Assembly (NCBI GenBank): GCA_023101885.1
Contig: JALPQD010000411.1
Location: 1,491,909-1,555,908 of the forward strand
Source: Typhlomys cinereus
Taxonomy: Eukaryota; Chordata; Mammalia; Rodentia; Platacanthomyidae
Direction: 5' to 3'
Length of the DNA: 64,000 bases
The notes beneath the pieces were generated by a model, which did not search any database, had not been told where the DNA came from, and saw nothing but the letters and a program-made list of their open reading frames with translations. The number at the start of each line of letters is the position of its first letter. The stretch's first letter is position 1. The position numbers and the translations under genes are program-made. Positions 46,925 through 58,604 of this stretch are shown here, one piece after another.

Positions 46925-48298
46925 GTTTTAATTTTATCACTTGTTATTGGTCTGTTTAAAGTATCCATTTCATCTTGAGTCTATTTTGGTAAGTCGTATG
47001 TATTTAAGAATTCCTTTAGCTTATTCAATGTAAGGGAATATAAATTTTTAAAATATGTCCCTATGATTCTCTGGATTTCTCCAGTATCTGTTGTGATTTT
47101 TCCCCTTTTCATATCTGATTTTATTTATTTGAATGTTCTCTCTTCTTCTTTTGGTTAGTGTCACTAAAGGTTTGTCAATCTTCTTTATCTTTAAAAAAAA
47201 ATAAACAGCTCTTTGTTTCATTGATTTTTTTTTTTTTTTTTTTTTTGTATTGTCTTTTTCAGTTCCAGTTCAATGATTTCTGGCTGGATCTTGGATATTT
47301 CTTCCTGTGTGCTACTTTTAGAATTGGTTTGTTCCTATTTTTCTAAAGCTTTCGAGTATAACATTAAGTCATTTATTTGGGATCTTTCCTTCTTTGTGAT
47401 GTAGGCATTTAATGCTATAAACTTCCTTTTAGTACTGCTTTCAGTGTGTCCCATAGATTTTTGGTAGGTTGTGCCTTCATCTCCATTGGCCTTAAGGAAG
47501 TTTTTAAATTTCTTGTTTTATTTCTTCTTCGATCCATTCCTCATTCAAAAATGTGTTTGTTTTTTTTAGCTTCCATGAGTTTGTGTGGTTTCTGTTACTT
47601 CCTTTGTTGTAGATGTCTACCTTTATTCCACGATAGATAATATACAAAGAATTATTTCAATTTTTATGCATTTATGGAGATTTTATTTGTGTCCTAGCAT
47701 ATGATTTATTTTTAAGGCTGTCCCCTGGATTGCTAGGAAGAATGTGTATTCTTTAGTGTTTGGATGAAATGATATGTAGATATCTGTAAGGTCCACTTGA
47801 TTTATGGTTTCATTTAATTCTGATGTGTCTTTGCTTAGTATTTGACCCATTGACTTGTCCAGTGATGCGAGTGAAGTATTGAAGTCTCCTACTACCACTG
47901 TGTTTGGGTCATTGTTTTGCCTTCTGTAGTATTTGTTTGATAAATTTGGGTGTTCCTGTATTCGGTGCATATATGTTTAGGGTTGTAAGATCCTCCTGCT
48001 GGAATGTTCCCTTAATTAGTATGTAGTATCTCTTATCATTTGCTTTAGTTTGAAGCCTATTTTGTCTAATAGTAAAATGGAAACACCTGTTTGTTTTCCT
48101 CTTCCCATTTGCTTGGAGTACCTTTGACCATCCTTTCACCCAGAGAAAGCGTCTATTTTTCATGAAAAAGTGTGTTTGTTGGAGGCAGAGAATTGATGGG
48201 TTGCAATGTTTGATACAAGCTATAAGCCCATGTCTCTTGATTGGGGAGTTGAGCCAATTGACATTTGAAGTTATTAGGTGTTTAATGGTTCCTGACAT
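46925..48298 (-). pseudogene. Old L1 ORF2 N-terminus: endonuclease domain
   Basis: The ORF2 start codon is at 48298. The frame reads MSGTIKHLITSNVNWLNSPI and continues through the APE-type endonuclease motifs, including LNIYAPNTGTPKFIKQIL, then (after a frameshift) VVGDFNTSLASLDKSMGQIL, QVDLTDIYISFHPNTKEYTF and ...INHMLGHK. The catalytic Glu of L1 'CLQETH' is Gln here (CLQQTH), and the Asp of 'IDHILGHK' is Asn. These two changes plus the frameshift mean no active endonuclease. Confidence 0.88.
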
Positions 48299-48674
48299 TT
48301 TGTTGATCTTGTGGCGCTTGAATTTTTTAGTCTCTCTTTTAGCTCTTATGCTGGTATTATTTATTCCCTTTCACCTCTTTAATGTGTTTATCCTCTTCTA
48401 TCTTGCACATTCCTTCCAGTATTCTCTGTAGTCCTGGCTTAGTGACCATCTAGTCTTTCAACCTGTTTCTGTCATGGAATATTTTTCTTTAACCTTCTAT
48501 TATGACCAACAATTTTGTTGGATATAATAATCTGGGTTGGTATTTGTGTTCATTCAGAACTTGCATTATATCTCTCAAGCCCTTCTGACTTTTACTATTT
48601 ATATTGAAAAATTAGTTGTTATTTTGACAGGTCTGCCTCTGTATGTGACTTATTTCTTCTGTCTTGCAGCTCTT

Positions 48675-48995
48675 TTTTTTTTTTTTGCGAACTTTTTTTT
48701 ATTATTATTATTTATTCAACTGTGTGCATATGCGTGTGTATGTGCATGTGTCTGTGTGTGTGTGTGTGTGTCTGTGTATCTGTGTGTGTGTAGAATCACG
48801 GACGAATTCGCAAACCACCATGGACGCCTCTACCTCCTTTTGCCCTGGGATTCACAGGCTCCGCCCTACCAGGACCAGAAGCGCAGGCCGCCCCCGCTTC
48901 CGCCTGGAGTCTATACGTGGGATCTGGAATCCGAACTCAGGACCTCCCGCCTGCAAGGCGGAGGCTTAACCCCTGAGCCACCTCTCCAGCCCCGA
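48675..48995 (-). mobile_element. Young tRNA-derived SINE
   Basis: A perfect 14-bp duplication, gtcttgcagctctt, at 48661-48674 and 48996-49009. CpG-rich young variant with (TG)n and a long T-run at the tail side. Confidence 0.96.
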
Positions 48996-49604
48996 GTCTT
49001 GCAGCTCTTAAGAGCTTGTCTTTAATGTGCATATTTGGTGTGCGATCTATCGTAGGGCTGTGGGTTATTATTTCTTTTTTTCTTTCTTTTTTTGTCCTGG
49101 GTATTTGGTGTTCTATATGCCTCTTGAATCAAAGTGGCTATATCCTTTCTTAGGTCAGGGAAATTTTCCTCTCTTATCTCATTAATTATTCACAATGGAT
49201 TTTCCTCTTGTGTGTTTGTTTCTGGGATATCCATGATGCATATATTGGGCCTTTGATGGTATCCCAGAATTCCTGTGTGTTCTATTTAAGTATGTTTTTC
49301 AACTTATCAGTTTCTCTGATTGACTTATCAACCTATCCTATCTTATCTTCCAGTTCTAAGACTCTGTCTTCTACATGATCAGTTCTATTTTTGAGACATT
49401 CTTTTGGATTTCTTATTGCACTGTTTAAATTTTTTTAATTTCAATGTTACTTCAGCCTGGACTTTTTTCGGTGTTTCCATGCTTGTGTGCAGATCAGTTT
49501 GTGTTTTCTTTAGGGTTTCTAGACTGTTTTCAGATTCTCTGATTTCATTCTAATTGTATCTTGTTCGTGTTTTCTTGATTTCCTTTCCCTAGTTTGTTAT
49601 GTGA

Positions 49605-50005
49605 TGTTGGCGAATCCCCCGGACGGTCCAGCCGGGGGAAGAGGGGAAACAGCGGGGCCTCGTGGACGTGAGGCGAATGGACCACGGAGTCACTACCCAG
49701 ACCCCGGGAGTCAGGCGAGAAGCAGCATGCAGACTACGAGTTGGCTGCAGACTCAGCTTTAATCAGGAAGTGTTTGGGCTTATATAGGGTCGGAGTCCAA
49801 TCAGGTGTGGCCACCCCTCTGCTCGGGAGAGTGAGGAAGCAGCCACCAATCATTTAGCTGTTTACTGGGGGTCCAGGTTAGATGGCCGCTTCCCATCGGT
49901 TGTCCATCCTTCTGCCTGTATGGTTCCTTGCTCCAGGCGTGTCTGTAGCCAGGCCTCCTGGATTCGGAAGCCCGGGCAGGGTCTCCCTGAATCAGTAGTG
50001 CCACA
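49605..50005 (-). mobile_element. Solo ERV LTR (class not assigned)
   Basis: 401 bp with TG...CA ends (TGTTGGCGAATCC ... GTGCCACA), GC-rich within AT-rich L1 ORF1. Minus-strand promoter features are visible: TATATAAG at 49786-49779 and a polyadenylation signal ATTAAAG at 49763-49757. Flanks 'gtga' and 'gtgt' could be a slightly mutated 4-bp duplication. It differs from the MaLR/ERVL LTRs here and looks younger (more CpG retained). No internal retroviral sequence remains, implying LTR-LTR recombination. Confidence 0.75.
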
Positions 50006-50830
50006 GTGTTCTTAATTTGTTTAGACATTTATCTATGTTTTCTTAGAGCTGTTGGAACATGTTTATTATCGATCTTTGAAATTCATTGTCCTAATTATTG
50101 CTCTCTTGAATACCTCCCGAAGGGCTATAGTCTATGGGAGCTGAAGCCTTGGGATTGGTGATCTTAGGAGGAGACATGTTTTCTTGGCTTCTTGTGGTTT
50201 TGGTTTTTTTTTCTATTTTCCAGTATGATGTTCATATTTTGAATTAGGTTGTCACTTTCTTTTACTTATATTGTTATTTTGCTTGTGTTTACTGCCTGAG
50301 TTAGGATTTCTCTTTGTATGTACTGCTTTTAGGATAGGTAGATAGTGATCAAAGTTCTATCTGAAGTCACTGGGTACTGAATTTTAGGTGGGATAGTTGT
50401 CTTCTATCTGGAATGCTACTTTTCAGCCTTAGATGATGTTTTTAGTGTCTATGATTCACTCCTGTGTCTTACCAAATGTTTGTGCATTCACTTGAGACAA
50501 AAGGTTGCTGTTTCTCAAGTGAGTTTTCTGAAGTGACTGTTATGCTGTCTTCTGGAGGCCTTTTCTCTCTTTCTTCTTGTAGTTTGGTGTTTTATCAGAT
50601 CTTCTACCTGGACAAGTTTCCTGGATGTGTGTGATTGGCAGGGGGAGGAGAGGAGAAGTAGGTTGCTGGCACATGGGCAAGGCAAAGCAGAGTTGGGATC
50701 TCACCTCCAGGTAAGCAGGCTGAGAGGAACCGCACCTAAGCTGTGGGTACCAGGCAACCAGGGAAGCAAAGTCAGGTGGGCTCGTTCCAAATGACTTTAT
50801 AACTGCCCAGTAAGCCATACATTGACGCAC

Positions 50831-51730
50831 TGTTCTGTAACTGTATTTTCAACTTTTATTAACTTTAAATTTTATTGAATCTATGGAATTGAAAAAAATT
50901 AAAATCAGGAGTAAAAAAAAAAAAAAAGACTCACCAAGGAGTTTTATTCAGCCAGGATGGAAAATGGACTTCTCAGAATGAATAAAGGATGTATGTGTGC
51001 CATATCCAAAGGGGTGACTTGATTAACAGTAAAAGACCCAAAGAGGAAGGGCATCGTGTTTCGGTTGGTTTTAATGAACATTTGTTCAAGTTTCATTCAT
51101 TAGCATTATAAAGCAAAGAAAGGGTCTGGAACACAGGGGGCCCTATACGAGGGCCAACTTCTTCCAATTAGGCAGACTTCCTGGGCTCCGTGGGCTCCAC
51201 CGCCCGCCCACTGCCCCCTTGGGGATGAGTGGGTGCCCGCCAGGGTTGGCAGAAGGTGCTGAAAGGATGCCTTCCCATCTCTCTCGCGAGCCGGTGAACC
51301 TGGTGCCGGTGAATGAGGGATGCTTACTCCACCTCTTCAACCCAGACATACCTCTTTATTAGATGTAAATATCTCACGCTTTCCTCTAATGTTATTTGCA
51401 ATCTCAAAATTAATTAAATATTACGACAAAACGCCAAGCCACACCGTGGACACAGTGCTGCTTTGTTTCCTGGCTGCCCGCTTGCCCTGGCCCCAAGTGT
51501 GTGCTCAGCCTCCCCGGCCCTCCCCTGGCTCCCGTGAGGAACCTTGGCTTATAAATTACAAGCTTTTCATTTCCTCCAGGTTTTTGATGAGAGATGTGGG
51601 GATGCGGCCACCAGGTGGATGTGGCCTCCGACATTTATGAGCTTGTGGTGTAGCTTCCCAAAGGTACGGGGGACTAAGAAGCAGACGTGTTTACTTTGCT
51701 TCCAATAAAACCCCCAACTCCTTACTTATT
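50831..51730. other. Unrecognised sequence
   Basis: A poly(A)-like run at about 50914-50928 marks an A-rich junction. 51120-51330 is GC-rich. No recognisable gene or repeat. Confidence 0.45.
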
Positions 51731-51734
51731 AAAT

Positions 51735-52010
51735 AAGTATCATTGCGTGGTGATAGCTCGTATTTACTGCGTGCATTCCACAACTTGTTCCTGACCACCA
51801 CCCGGCGAGGGAGGGAGGGGCCACGGTCTGTGCTTTCTGGATGAGGACCCCAGACTGAAGTGAGCACACGGCTTGCCCAAAGTCTCACAAGCAGATGACA
51901 AAGGGTTTGGAGAGGAGAACCTGATTTCTCAGGCAGCACACATGGATACCCTACCAGCAGGTAGGGCTGGGATTTGATGCCTCACAGTCCAGACTTCGTA
52001 CAAGTTACTC
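51735..52010 (+). mobile_element. MIR (ancient mammalian SINE)
   Basis: 'tagctcgtatttactgcgtg', 'ctggatgaggaccccagact', 'ggcttgcccaaagtctcaca' and 'gggctgggatttgatgcctc' follow the MIR order, with an internal diverged section. Confidence 0.65.
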
Positions 52011-54354
52011 AAAGAGTAAGGGAAGCCAGATGTATGTTTCTGTCCTAGGTAATGTATTTGTTTGTTGAGAGAGAGACACACACAGAGAGAAAGAGAAAGA
52101 CGGAGAGAGAGCTCATGGGGAAGTCGGAGGACAACAATCTCTCCTTCCACCATGTGGTTTGTGGATTACAGTCCCCCGGGTGTGCACACCAGCTTCTGTT
52201 GACCCCACTTCTAACCATGAGGCCTCCAGTACAGACAGACAAGATGAGACTTCAGAGCAATGTGCTCGGGGCTTGGACATGAACGACCACATGAGTGACA
52301 TGACGTGACACACCCAGGCTTCAAAGAGGAACCTTTCCTGTCCCGTTCCCACTGTACCCCGAGAGGCCGTGGGAGGACTGCTAACGCCTCTCAACCACAC
52401 TGCAAACCATGAGCTTTGGCAATAAACTCAAGTGATGAGGAGACTGACGGTCCAGTTCCCAGACCCGTAGGTGGTAGAAACGTGGGTGATGTTTTAGCTA
52501 GACCCCACTGGCCATGGGGCCCACTGTTCAGGTAGCACCCAGTCCTTCCTCAGACTCTCCTGGTCCAGTTATGGCTGACTTCAGCGATGAGGCTAGCAGA
52601 GCCAGAGCCCAAGCATGCAAATTAACAGCCTGACAGGGCTGTTCCAGGAAAGGGCAACCAGCAGTGGCCACCTTACACGGGTAGCAGCGTCCTCTTCCTA
52701 ATTTAATCACTGTGAGAATCATGGCCTTGCTTGTGGCCCAGGTACTACAGAGGGACAGTTACTGTCCACGTATACAAACACTATTTACAATGCATGGCCA
52801 GGCAGGTGCACCCCCTTGTTTATTCCAGGAAGGGAGCCCAAGGGGAGCTCTCCTGATTCGCACAAAGTTTGGGAGGGCTGCCACAAAGCTATAGTTGGTT
52901 TCCTTGGAAATCGGGGGTTTCATGGGTAATGGGAAATAAAGGGACAGAGACACAAAGAGCAGAGAAAGGGAAGCCACCAGCTTGTGGAGCCAAGCAGGAC
53001 ATCATCGGCATTTCTGCTGCCATTTTGGTCATGTACCTAGGCCTTGCCACTTGGAGGTAATTTCCATCCCCTCCCAAACTGCCAGGGCAGAAAGGGCTCA
53101 AGACACCACCTCTAGACAAACGTTCATCTTTTCTCGATGTGTCCCAAAGCTGCCTTCTAAAGAGACCATGGAAGAGACTCCGGAACAAGGAAAGGATCCA
53201 CTTCCTCCCTTCCCACCTCCTCCCCCCACACCCACCACCTCAAGAAAACAGCTCGTCACCGCAGGTTTCTAACAACCTCTACATCGAGAAAGCTTGCCCG
53301 GATGTTCTCCTGGCCTCACTCTCAGAGGGCAACTTAGAACCTGGGTTAGCTATCAACTTCCTGCTACATTTAGAATGAGATTTAAAGAAAGAAAATACTG
53401 AGAAACATTTCAGTCACTGTTTCGTGAATTCTTCCACTGTTATAAATCACTAGAAATTTAGCAAACTGTGCTGTGCAGTACGTGCTGGTGTGAAAACTTA
53501 TGGGAGTGGAATCCTTTTTTTTTTTATTTTAAGTGTTTTGCACACACATTAAAGTTGAGGAGGTCAGTTCTACCTCGCCCGATGCCCCTCTCCCTAGCTA
53601 GGGTTTGCTGAACCAACACACAGCTGTTTAGCGGCATCCTGCCCACCACGCGCTTTCAGGCAGTCCTGGGTCTGATGGCCTGACCATCTCCTGCCACCCA
53701 GAAGGTCCTGCCTATGGTCCAGTTCGCTGCATTCCACCTGTCCCCCCATCTCTCCCTTGACTGCCCCTCTCTACTCACAACTCCGATGTTTGCTTTCCTG
53801 GTCGGGACCCCACTTTCATAATCTTCAGCTTCCCCCACTGAAACATGCTATTTCCCTGGTCTGGGGGTAAAGCTCTCCAACTTTGTATCACGGAACTCCT
53901 CTTCCTCAACCCGACCTCCGCCCCCTTCCCCGAGGCCTTTTGCCTTTCTCAGCCTTTAGCACCCACCGCACCCCTGTGTGGCTGCAAAGCGCTCGGGTGC
54001 CCAACACTTGGGTGCCCACTGCCAGGTGATTGCCTCCTCTGGACCACCTCAGGGTTTTCTCCCTCGCCCCCTTGTTTCCCCCACCTTCTGATAGCGATTG
54101 GCATCGGGGAACGCATCGAAAGCAGGAAACTCACAATTTCTTCATCAGTGCACCTAACAAGGATTGAATCACACCACCGAGGTGATAAGATAGCCAAACC
54201 CCCTACCCTGTAACACATACTCACAGCCCTTCTGTTTACCTAACTTATGTCTAGGCAAGAACCCCCACTAGTAAGGCTAGACTGAAGAAATAATAAATTG
54301 CCATTAAGAAAAGCACCACATTTTCTTTGGTCTGCCTGATCCCCAAATCAATAT
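52011..54354. other. Mostly unique sequence
   Basis: Contains a purine-rich patch (52066-52110) adjacent to 'tctctccttccaccatgtgg', which resembles a reverse B2/B4-type SINE fragment (about 52060-52200). The rest is GC-moderate sequence with no recognised gene. A 99-codon minus frame (52889-53188) and others show no domain. Confidence 0.4.
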
Positions 54355-54594
54355 TCAATAGATGCCGGTGAATATGAATGAGTTGTGTTTCCATAGCACG
54401 GTGAAGTCCTCATCCTCGGCTCCACTTTGACAAGCTCCTGAACTAGTGAGATGATTTTGGAGGTTAAAAGTCTTTGCTTCATAATAGGCATAGAACCTCC
54501 GCATTTCTGTTCCAAATTCATTTTTATCCCTTTTTGTCTGAACAAAAACTATGGAATCAACATCACCATGCTCTGTGGGGAAAAGTCCTTCCAC
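54355..54594 (-). other. Unidentified 79-codon open frame, protein-like
   Basis: On the minus strand the translation starting at 54594 (for example DVDSIVFVQTKRDKNEFGTE and then MRRFYAYYEAKTFNLQNHL) has a balanced amino-acid composition unlike the low-complexity frames elsewhere. No ATG context, domain or family is recognised. It could be an exon fragment or pseudogene of an unidentified protein, or chance. The opposite strand carries AATAAAA followed by an A-rich run at 54760-54792, which suggests instead a plus-strand processed transcript. Confidence 0.2.
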
Positions 54595-55132
54595 TCCCTT
54601 GGTGCGGCGGGAGGGTGTCAGCCCCCTGTGTAGTAGTGATAGAACTCCAGCTTCTTCCTCCTCTCTGTATGTTGGGCTCAGAGATTACACCGTGTCTCTA
54701 TGTGAATATGGACAGTTAGCATTTACCAACATGTTCCTGTCTACTTTCTCTTGTTTAATAAAAAGAAAAAAAAAACTAAAAAAAAAAAAAACGGGGTCTA
54801 GAAGGTCAGCAGAGGGTGGGTTTGAGATATCTGGGTGGATTCAGTGGGCATTTGGACAACATGGCTTCTCCTTTGGCATGTTTAATTGTGATGTTTAATT
54901 GACATCCTTGCAGTTTAAGATGACACTTTTAAAATAAAAATTCTCTCCTAATGATGACTGAGCCCTGCCACTCAATGGGAGAATCAAGAAGAACCTGAAG
55001 GGTTTTATCTGGAACTAACATTCTCCATTGTAATTTTATTTTCACTGGAAAGGAAAGATGCTCAGTTTTAAACGTTCGAAGTGTACAAGTTGCTTTGTTA
55101 CAATAAAATGAAATGTGTACACGGAAAAAAAA
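54595..55132. other. Unrecognised sequence with A-rich runs
   Basis: 'tttaataaaaagaaaaaaaa' at about 54753-54775 and a second A-run at about 54780-54791 look like the 3' end of a plus-strand retroposon whose body (left of it) I could not identify. A third A-run at 55124-55132 leads into a SINE. Confidence 0.4.
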
Positions 55133-55407
55133 AAGTCTTTGCTTCATAAGCTAAGGAAACTGAGCTCAGACTCTCAGATCCTACATAAGATGCTGGGGGG
55201 GGGATATGGCACTGGCCTACAATTCCAGCCCTGGAAGGAGGAGGATTTCCAGGAAACCCCAGAACAAAGTAATAAGGAGGTAGAGCATCGAGGATGATTC
55301 CCAATGTCACCCTTGGACCTCCACAGACACACAGACACATGCACACATGCAAGAATAGAGAGGAAAGAGAGAAAAGGAAGAGAAGAGAGAGAGAGAGAGA
55401 GAGACTC
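55133..55407 (+). mobile_element. tRNA-derived SINE, head truncated
   Basis: Starts inside the tRNA-like head at 'gtctttgcttcataagctaa', keeps 'gaaaccccagaacaaagtaa' and 'gatgattcccaatgtcaccc', and ends in CA- and GA-rich sequence (GA run about 55385-55404). Confidence 0.85.
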
Positions 55408-56590
55408 AGTGCACTGCAGAGAAGCCACTCCACCATCCCCAGAGACTCTGGAATCTCTTGTGGCTTTATAATCACCAGCAAACCTATTACGCCTCTGTAA
55501 TAAACACGCCAACCAAAGCCTCCCAGCCTGATTCAAGCTCCATCCCACAGTGAGCCGCTGCTGGAAACGGGCCTCGTGGAGCAGCGTTCTGAGTGGAGGC
55601 TGCGCACCCGCCCGATCTGCCTTAAGCAAAATGGGACTGAAGCTGCACCGTACAGGCTCTCATCTCAGCTACCTCGACCAAATCCAATTTGCCACTTACA
55701 ACTAATCCTGTTTTGCCACAGCTCTGCAGAAGCCACCACTTACAAGTAATCCTATTTTACCACGGTTCTGTAGAAGCCACTTCGGGTTGGAGGCTTACAG
55801 CTTCCCCCACTGTTCCCCATTCCTGCCTTGGGAAATGACTGATGGATCTTACCTGCGCCTTATAAATATTTGGGGACACAGGGTTGATGAGCGGCTGGAG
55901 TGGCCTCATGGAAAACTTGGAAAGCCCACTGCCAATATACAAGAATTAGGCAAAAATATCAAGTTTCCAAGATCTGGAGTCTTAAGAAAATAAGGAAGTG
56001 GAAAGCACGTGATCGGATTTGTCACACAGCGTTCCAGGGATGCTAACTTCTCTTCTGAGGTGCTTGGTCTTGTCCCAGGTGATCTCGGGAAGAGCCAGTA
56101 AACGAAACGCCTTCAACGCTTCTCATTGGAAACTGCGGTTAGGAAAGCAGAACACGCCGCTTCCGCATCTGGGCACTGGCTGGACTCTGGCTTTGATTAG
56201 AAACATGAGCAGAGCCCAAGGGCTCTGAATGCCAAATGTGGCCGCAGCTGGGGCGGGGTGAGTGCCCCTGTGGAGTTCGCTTTGTGAAGCTAGGGTGAGA
56301 GAAGCCCACCTGAGGCTAGGCTAGCAGGCAGAGTGCTGGCTAATTAGTCCTGGGTTGTTTCCATTAAAACCTTAATGGATTTAAATCAGCTAAATTAACA
56401 GCTACAGAAACAGTCACAATGAAACTACACTCCCCTGTTTCCAATTAAGGAAACCTTGGGTGCGGTAACCACCATTAGAAATGAGGAATCTTTCCCAGAG
56501 ATGAACTCCTTCGATCTCTCTCTCTCTTTCTCCATGTTAGCATATGTGCAGGTACGTGTGAGTGTGCAGATGCACATATGGTTGCATGTA
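55408..56590. other. Unique sequence, with an AT-rich homeodomain-like patch
   Basis: No gene recognised. 56341-56400 is AT-rich and contains the 18-bp near-palindrome ccattaaaaccttaatgg at 56361-56378 beside TAATTAG at 56341-56347. Confidence 0.4.
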
Positions 56591-56592
56591 GA

Positions 56593-56808
56593 GGTCTTCT
56601 TTGAGCTCTCTCCACTTTTATTATGAAGGCAGAGTCTCTCAGTTGATGCCGGCTCTAACCAGTCAGCTAGGCTAGCAGCCAATTTGGCCTGGGAATCATC
56701 TGTCTCTGCCTCCCGCATGCTGGACCTGGTTTCTGTAGATCTAAACTCTAGTCCTTAGGCTGTGCAGCAAGCCCCTTGCCCACTAGTCATCTCCCCAGCC
56801 CTTAGTTT
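56593..56808 (-). mobile_element. B4/RSINE-like SINE
   Basis: Reverse copy: 'gaaggcagagtctctcagtt', 'cagtcagctaggctagcagc', 'gtctctgcctcccgcatgct' and 'gtcatctccccagcccttag'. Confidence 0.65.
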
Positions 56809-56825
56809 TTCTTTCATTCTTTAAA

Positions 56826-57044
56826 ATATTTCTTTACTTGTGTGTGTAGCTGAGTAAGAGAGAGAGATAGAGACAAAGAGAGAGCAGTAGGGGCACATGC
56901 ATGTCACGGGGTGTGTGAGGTTAGTGGACAACTTTTGAAGTCATTTCTCTCCTTCCCCTCTACGGGCTCTGGAGAGGGAACTCAGGCTGCTGGGTCTACT
57001 ACTCAGGGACCTTCACCTGCTAAGCCATCCCTCTGTCCTTGGTT
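56826..57044 (-). mobile_element. B2-like SINE
   Basis: Reverse copy with a TG/GA-rich tail (56838-56890), 'tgaggttagtggacaacttt', 'ctccttcccctctacgggct', 'gggaactcaggctgctgggt' and the head complement 'gctaagccatccctctgtcc'. Confidence 0.6.
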
Positions 57045-57184
57045 TTTCTTAAAGCACCAACAGCCTTTGCTCACAGATTCAGATAAATGAGTCTGCAGAA
57101 AATAGTTAAACAAGCCATATTAATGCAATCCTTGGTTTCCTGAAGCATTTCATGCTGCAGACTGCAACTAGGTATAGTTAAGAC

Positions 57185-57405
57185 TTGAAATGTCGGTATC
57201 AGAGGGCCCATGAGATCACTGGGTGGGTAAGGTGCGCTGCTCACCAGCCCAGCAGCCTGAGTTCAGTCACCAAAAGCCCACGCCATGGAAGGAGAGGACT
57301 GACTTCCAAAAGTTGTCCTCTGACCTCCACCTGTGCCCATGCCTCCGCGCCACTCCTTCCCCCCTCCTCGATGCCACTCTGCTTCTCCGTCTCAAGTAAA
57401 TAAAA
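57185..57405 (+). mobile_element. B2/B4-like SINE
   Basis: 'gggcccatgagatcactggg', 'gcagcctgagttcagtcacc', 'gttgtcctctgacctccacc' and a tail 'caagtaaataaaaac' follow the plus-strand plan of rodent B2/B4-type elements. Confidence 0.6.
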
Positions 57406-57984
57406 ACATGAGGCTCAGCCGAGGGACCTCCTCGTGTGCCCAAAGCAGTGCTTTTTGTTTATGGTTTCCATTCTCAACATACTCACGGGATCATCTGAAA
57501 ATCAAAGATAAATACAACCAGACTGACCAGTTGTGCTGGATCCTTAGACTTCTCTGCCCTCGCTGATAGCTTTGGGTTACTGAGGTCAAAATAACTATGA
57601 CATCAATATTTATTCAGCATTTCCAAAGATTCTTACGTCCTCCAATCTTGAAGTGAAACATGATCCTTATGGGAAAGGATAGAATCTTCTGGAAAGTGTC
57701 ACTTGCGTGCACACCCATCAGGAGGCCGTCAGCCAGCTGTGGTTGTGGGTCTGTGGGAAGACTCTGAAATCCCCAAATCCATTTCTCTCCTGCTGACATC
57801 TGCCCAAGTCTAGGCTATTAGAGCTGCATGGTTTGGAACTTGGGCTGAAAGACAATCAAAGATCCTTTGAGAGACACTTGGCTATTACCAGCCACGGCAC
57901 CGTGGCAACTCCAGAAGTGGACTGGACCTGCCTACCTACGGCTTCCAGGTCTCTACAAAATCTCTTTCCTTTATCCCATCATTC
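57406..57984. other. Unrecognised sequence
   Basis: No gene or repeat recognised. Confidence 0.45.
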
Positions 57985-58000
57985 AAGATCACATCTCAGG

Positions 58001-58291
58001 GGGCTGGAGAGGTGGCTCAGGGGTTAAGCCTCTGCCTTGCAGGCAGAAGGTCCTGAGTTCAGATCCTAGACCCCACGTATAGACGCCAGGCGGAAGCGGG
58101 AGCGGCCTGCGTTTCTGGCCCTGGTAGGGCGGAGCCTGTGAATCCCGGGCAGAGTAAACAAGGAGGAGGTGGAGGCGGTCCATGGTGTTTCCTGAATTTG
58201 CCCGTGGCTCTACACGCGCGCACACACACACACACGCACACACGCACGCACGCATATACATGCACAATTGAATAAAAAAAATTTTTTTTAA
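58001..58291 (+). mobile_element. Young tRNA-derived SINE, full length
   Basis: A perfect 16-bp duplication, aagatcacatctcagg, at 57985-58000 and 58292-58307. Intact head 'ggggctggagaggtggctca', B-box-like 'gagttcagatcc', CpG-rich body, (CA)n with CG interruptions, and an A/T-rich tail after 'caattgaataaa'. Confidence 0.97.
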
Positions 58292-58604
58292 AAGATCACA
58301 TCTCAGGTCCTAGGCTTTATGAAGATATAAATGGTTAATTCAAGTTTACAGTGTTTCTTCTTCAAAGAACATTTGTTTAGCCAAGATTCAAAACCTAAGC
58401 ATGGAAAATCTCCAGCTAATGGGGCTTTCAGGAAACAGCGAGCTGCATGCGAAAGCTCTTGTTTATCATCTATAAACAGATCCTTTGTTTTTTCTCTCAC
58501 TGTTGTCTATATTCTCAGCATACGAAATGTGATACACATCACATTGAAAATATATGTATATATGCTTTTCTAACAAATAATGTCATTAAAAATGGACTTA
58601 TTGT

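Larger units (their letters stand above)
48320..50177 (-). pseudogene. Old L1 ORF1 remnant (-)
   Basis: The reverse strand opens with ATG at 50177 (MSPPKITNPKASAPIDYSPS...), then A-rich coiled-coil-type sequence. Around 49230-49090 it has an RRM-region match of the form IPE...EENFPDLRKDIATLIQEA.RTPN, characteristic of L1 ORF1p. It is split by the solo LTR (49605-50005) and the SINE (48675-48995) and has several stops. Confidence 0.75.
38000..50830 (-). mobile_element. Near full-length old L1 (-), heavily interrupted
   Basis: Reading leftward: 5' UTR (about 50830-50178), ORF1 remnant (50177-about 48320), ORF2 endonuclease (48298-46925), reverse transcriptase and C-terminal part (44690-41500), and a 3' UTR ending near 38000. 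Net of insertions it is roughly 7 kb, the size of a complete L1. Insertions: young L1 39335-41144 (with its own SINE), SINE 41194-41485, young L1 41991-42625, MaLR 44693-46922, SINE 48675-48995, solo LTR 49605-50005. It is the same family as the (+) element ending at 30535. Multiple stops and mutated catalytic residues show it is dead. The 5' boundary is uncertain. Confidence 0.82.
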
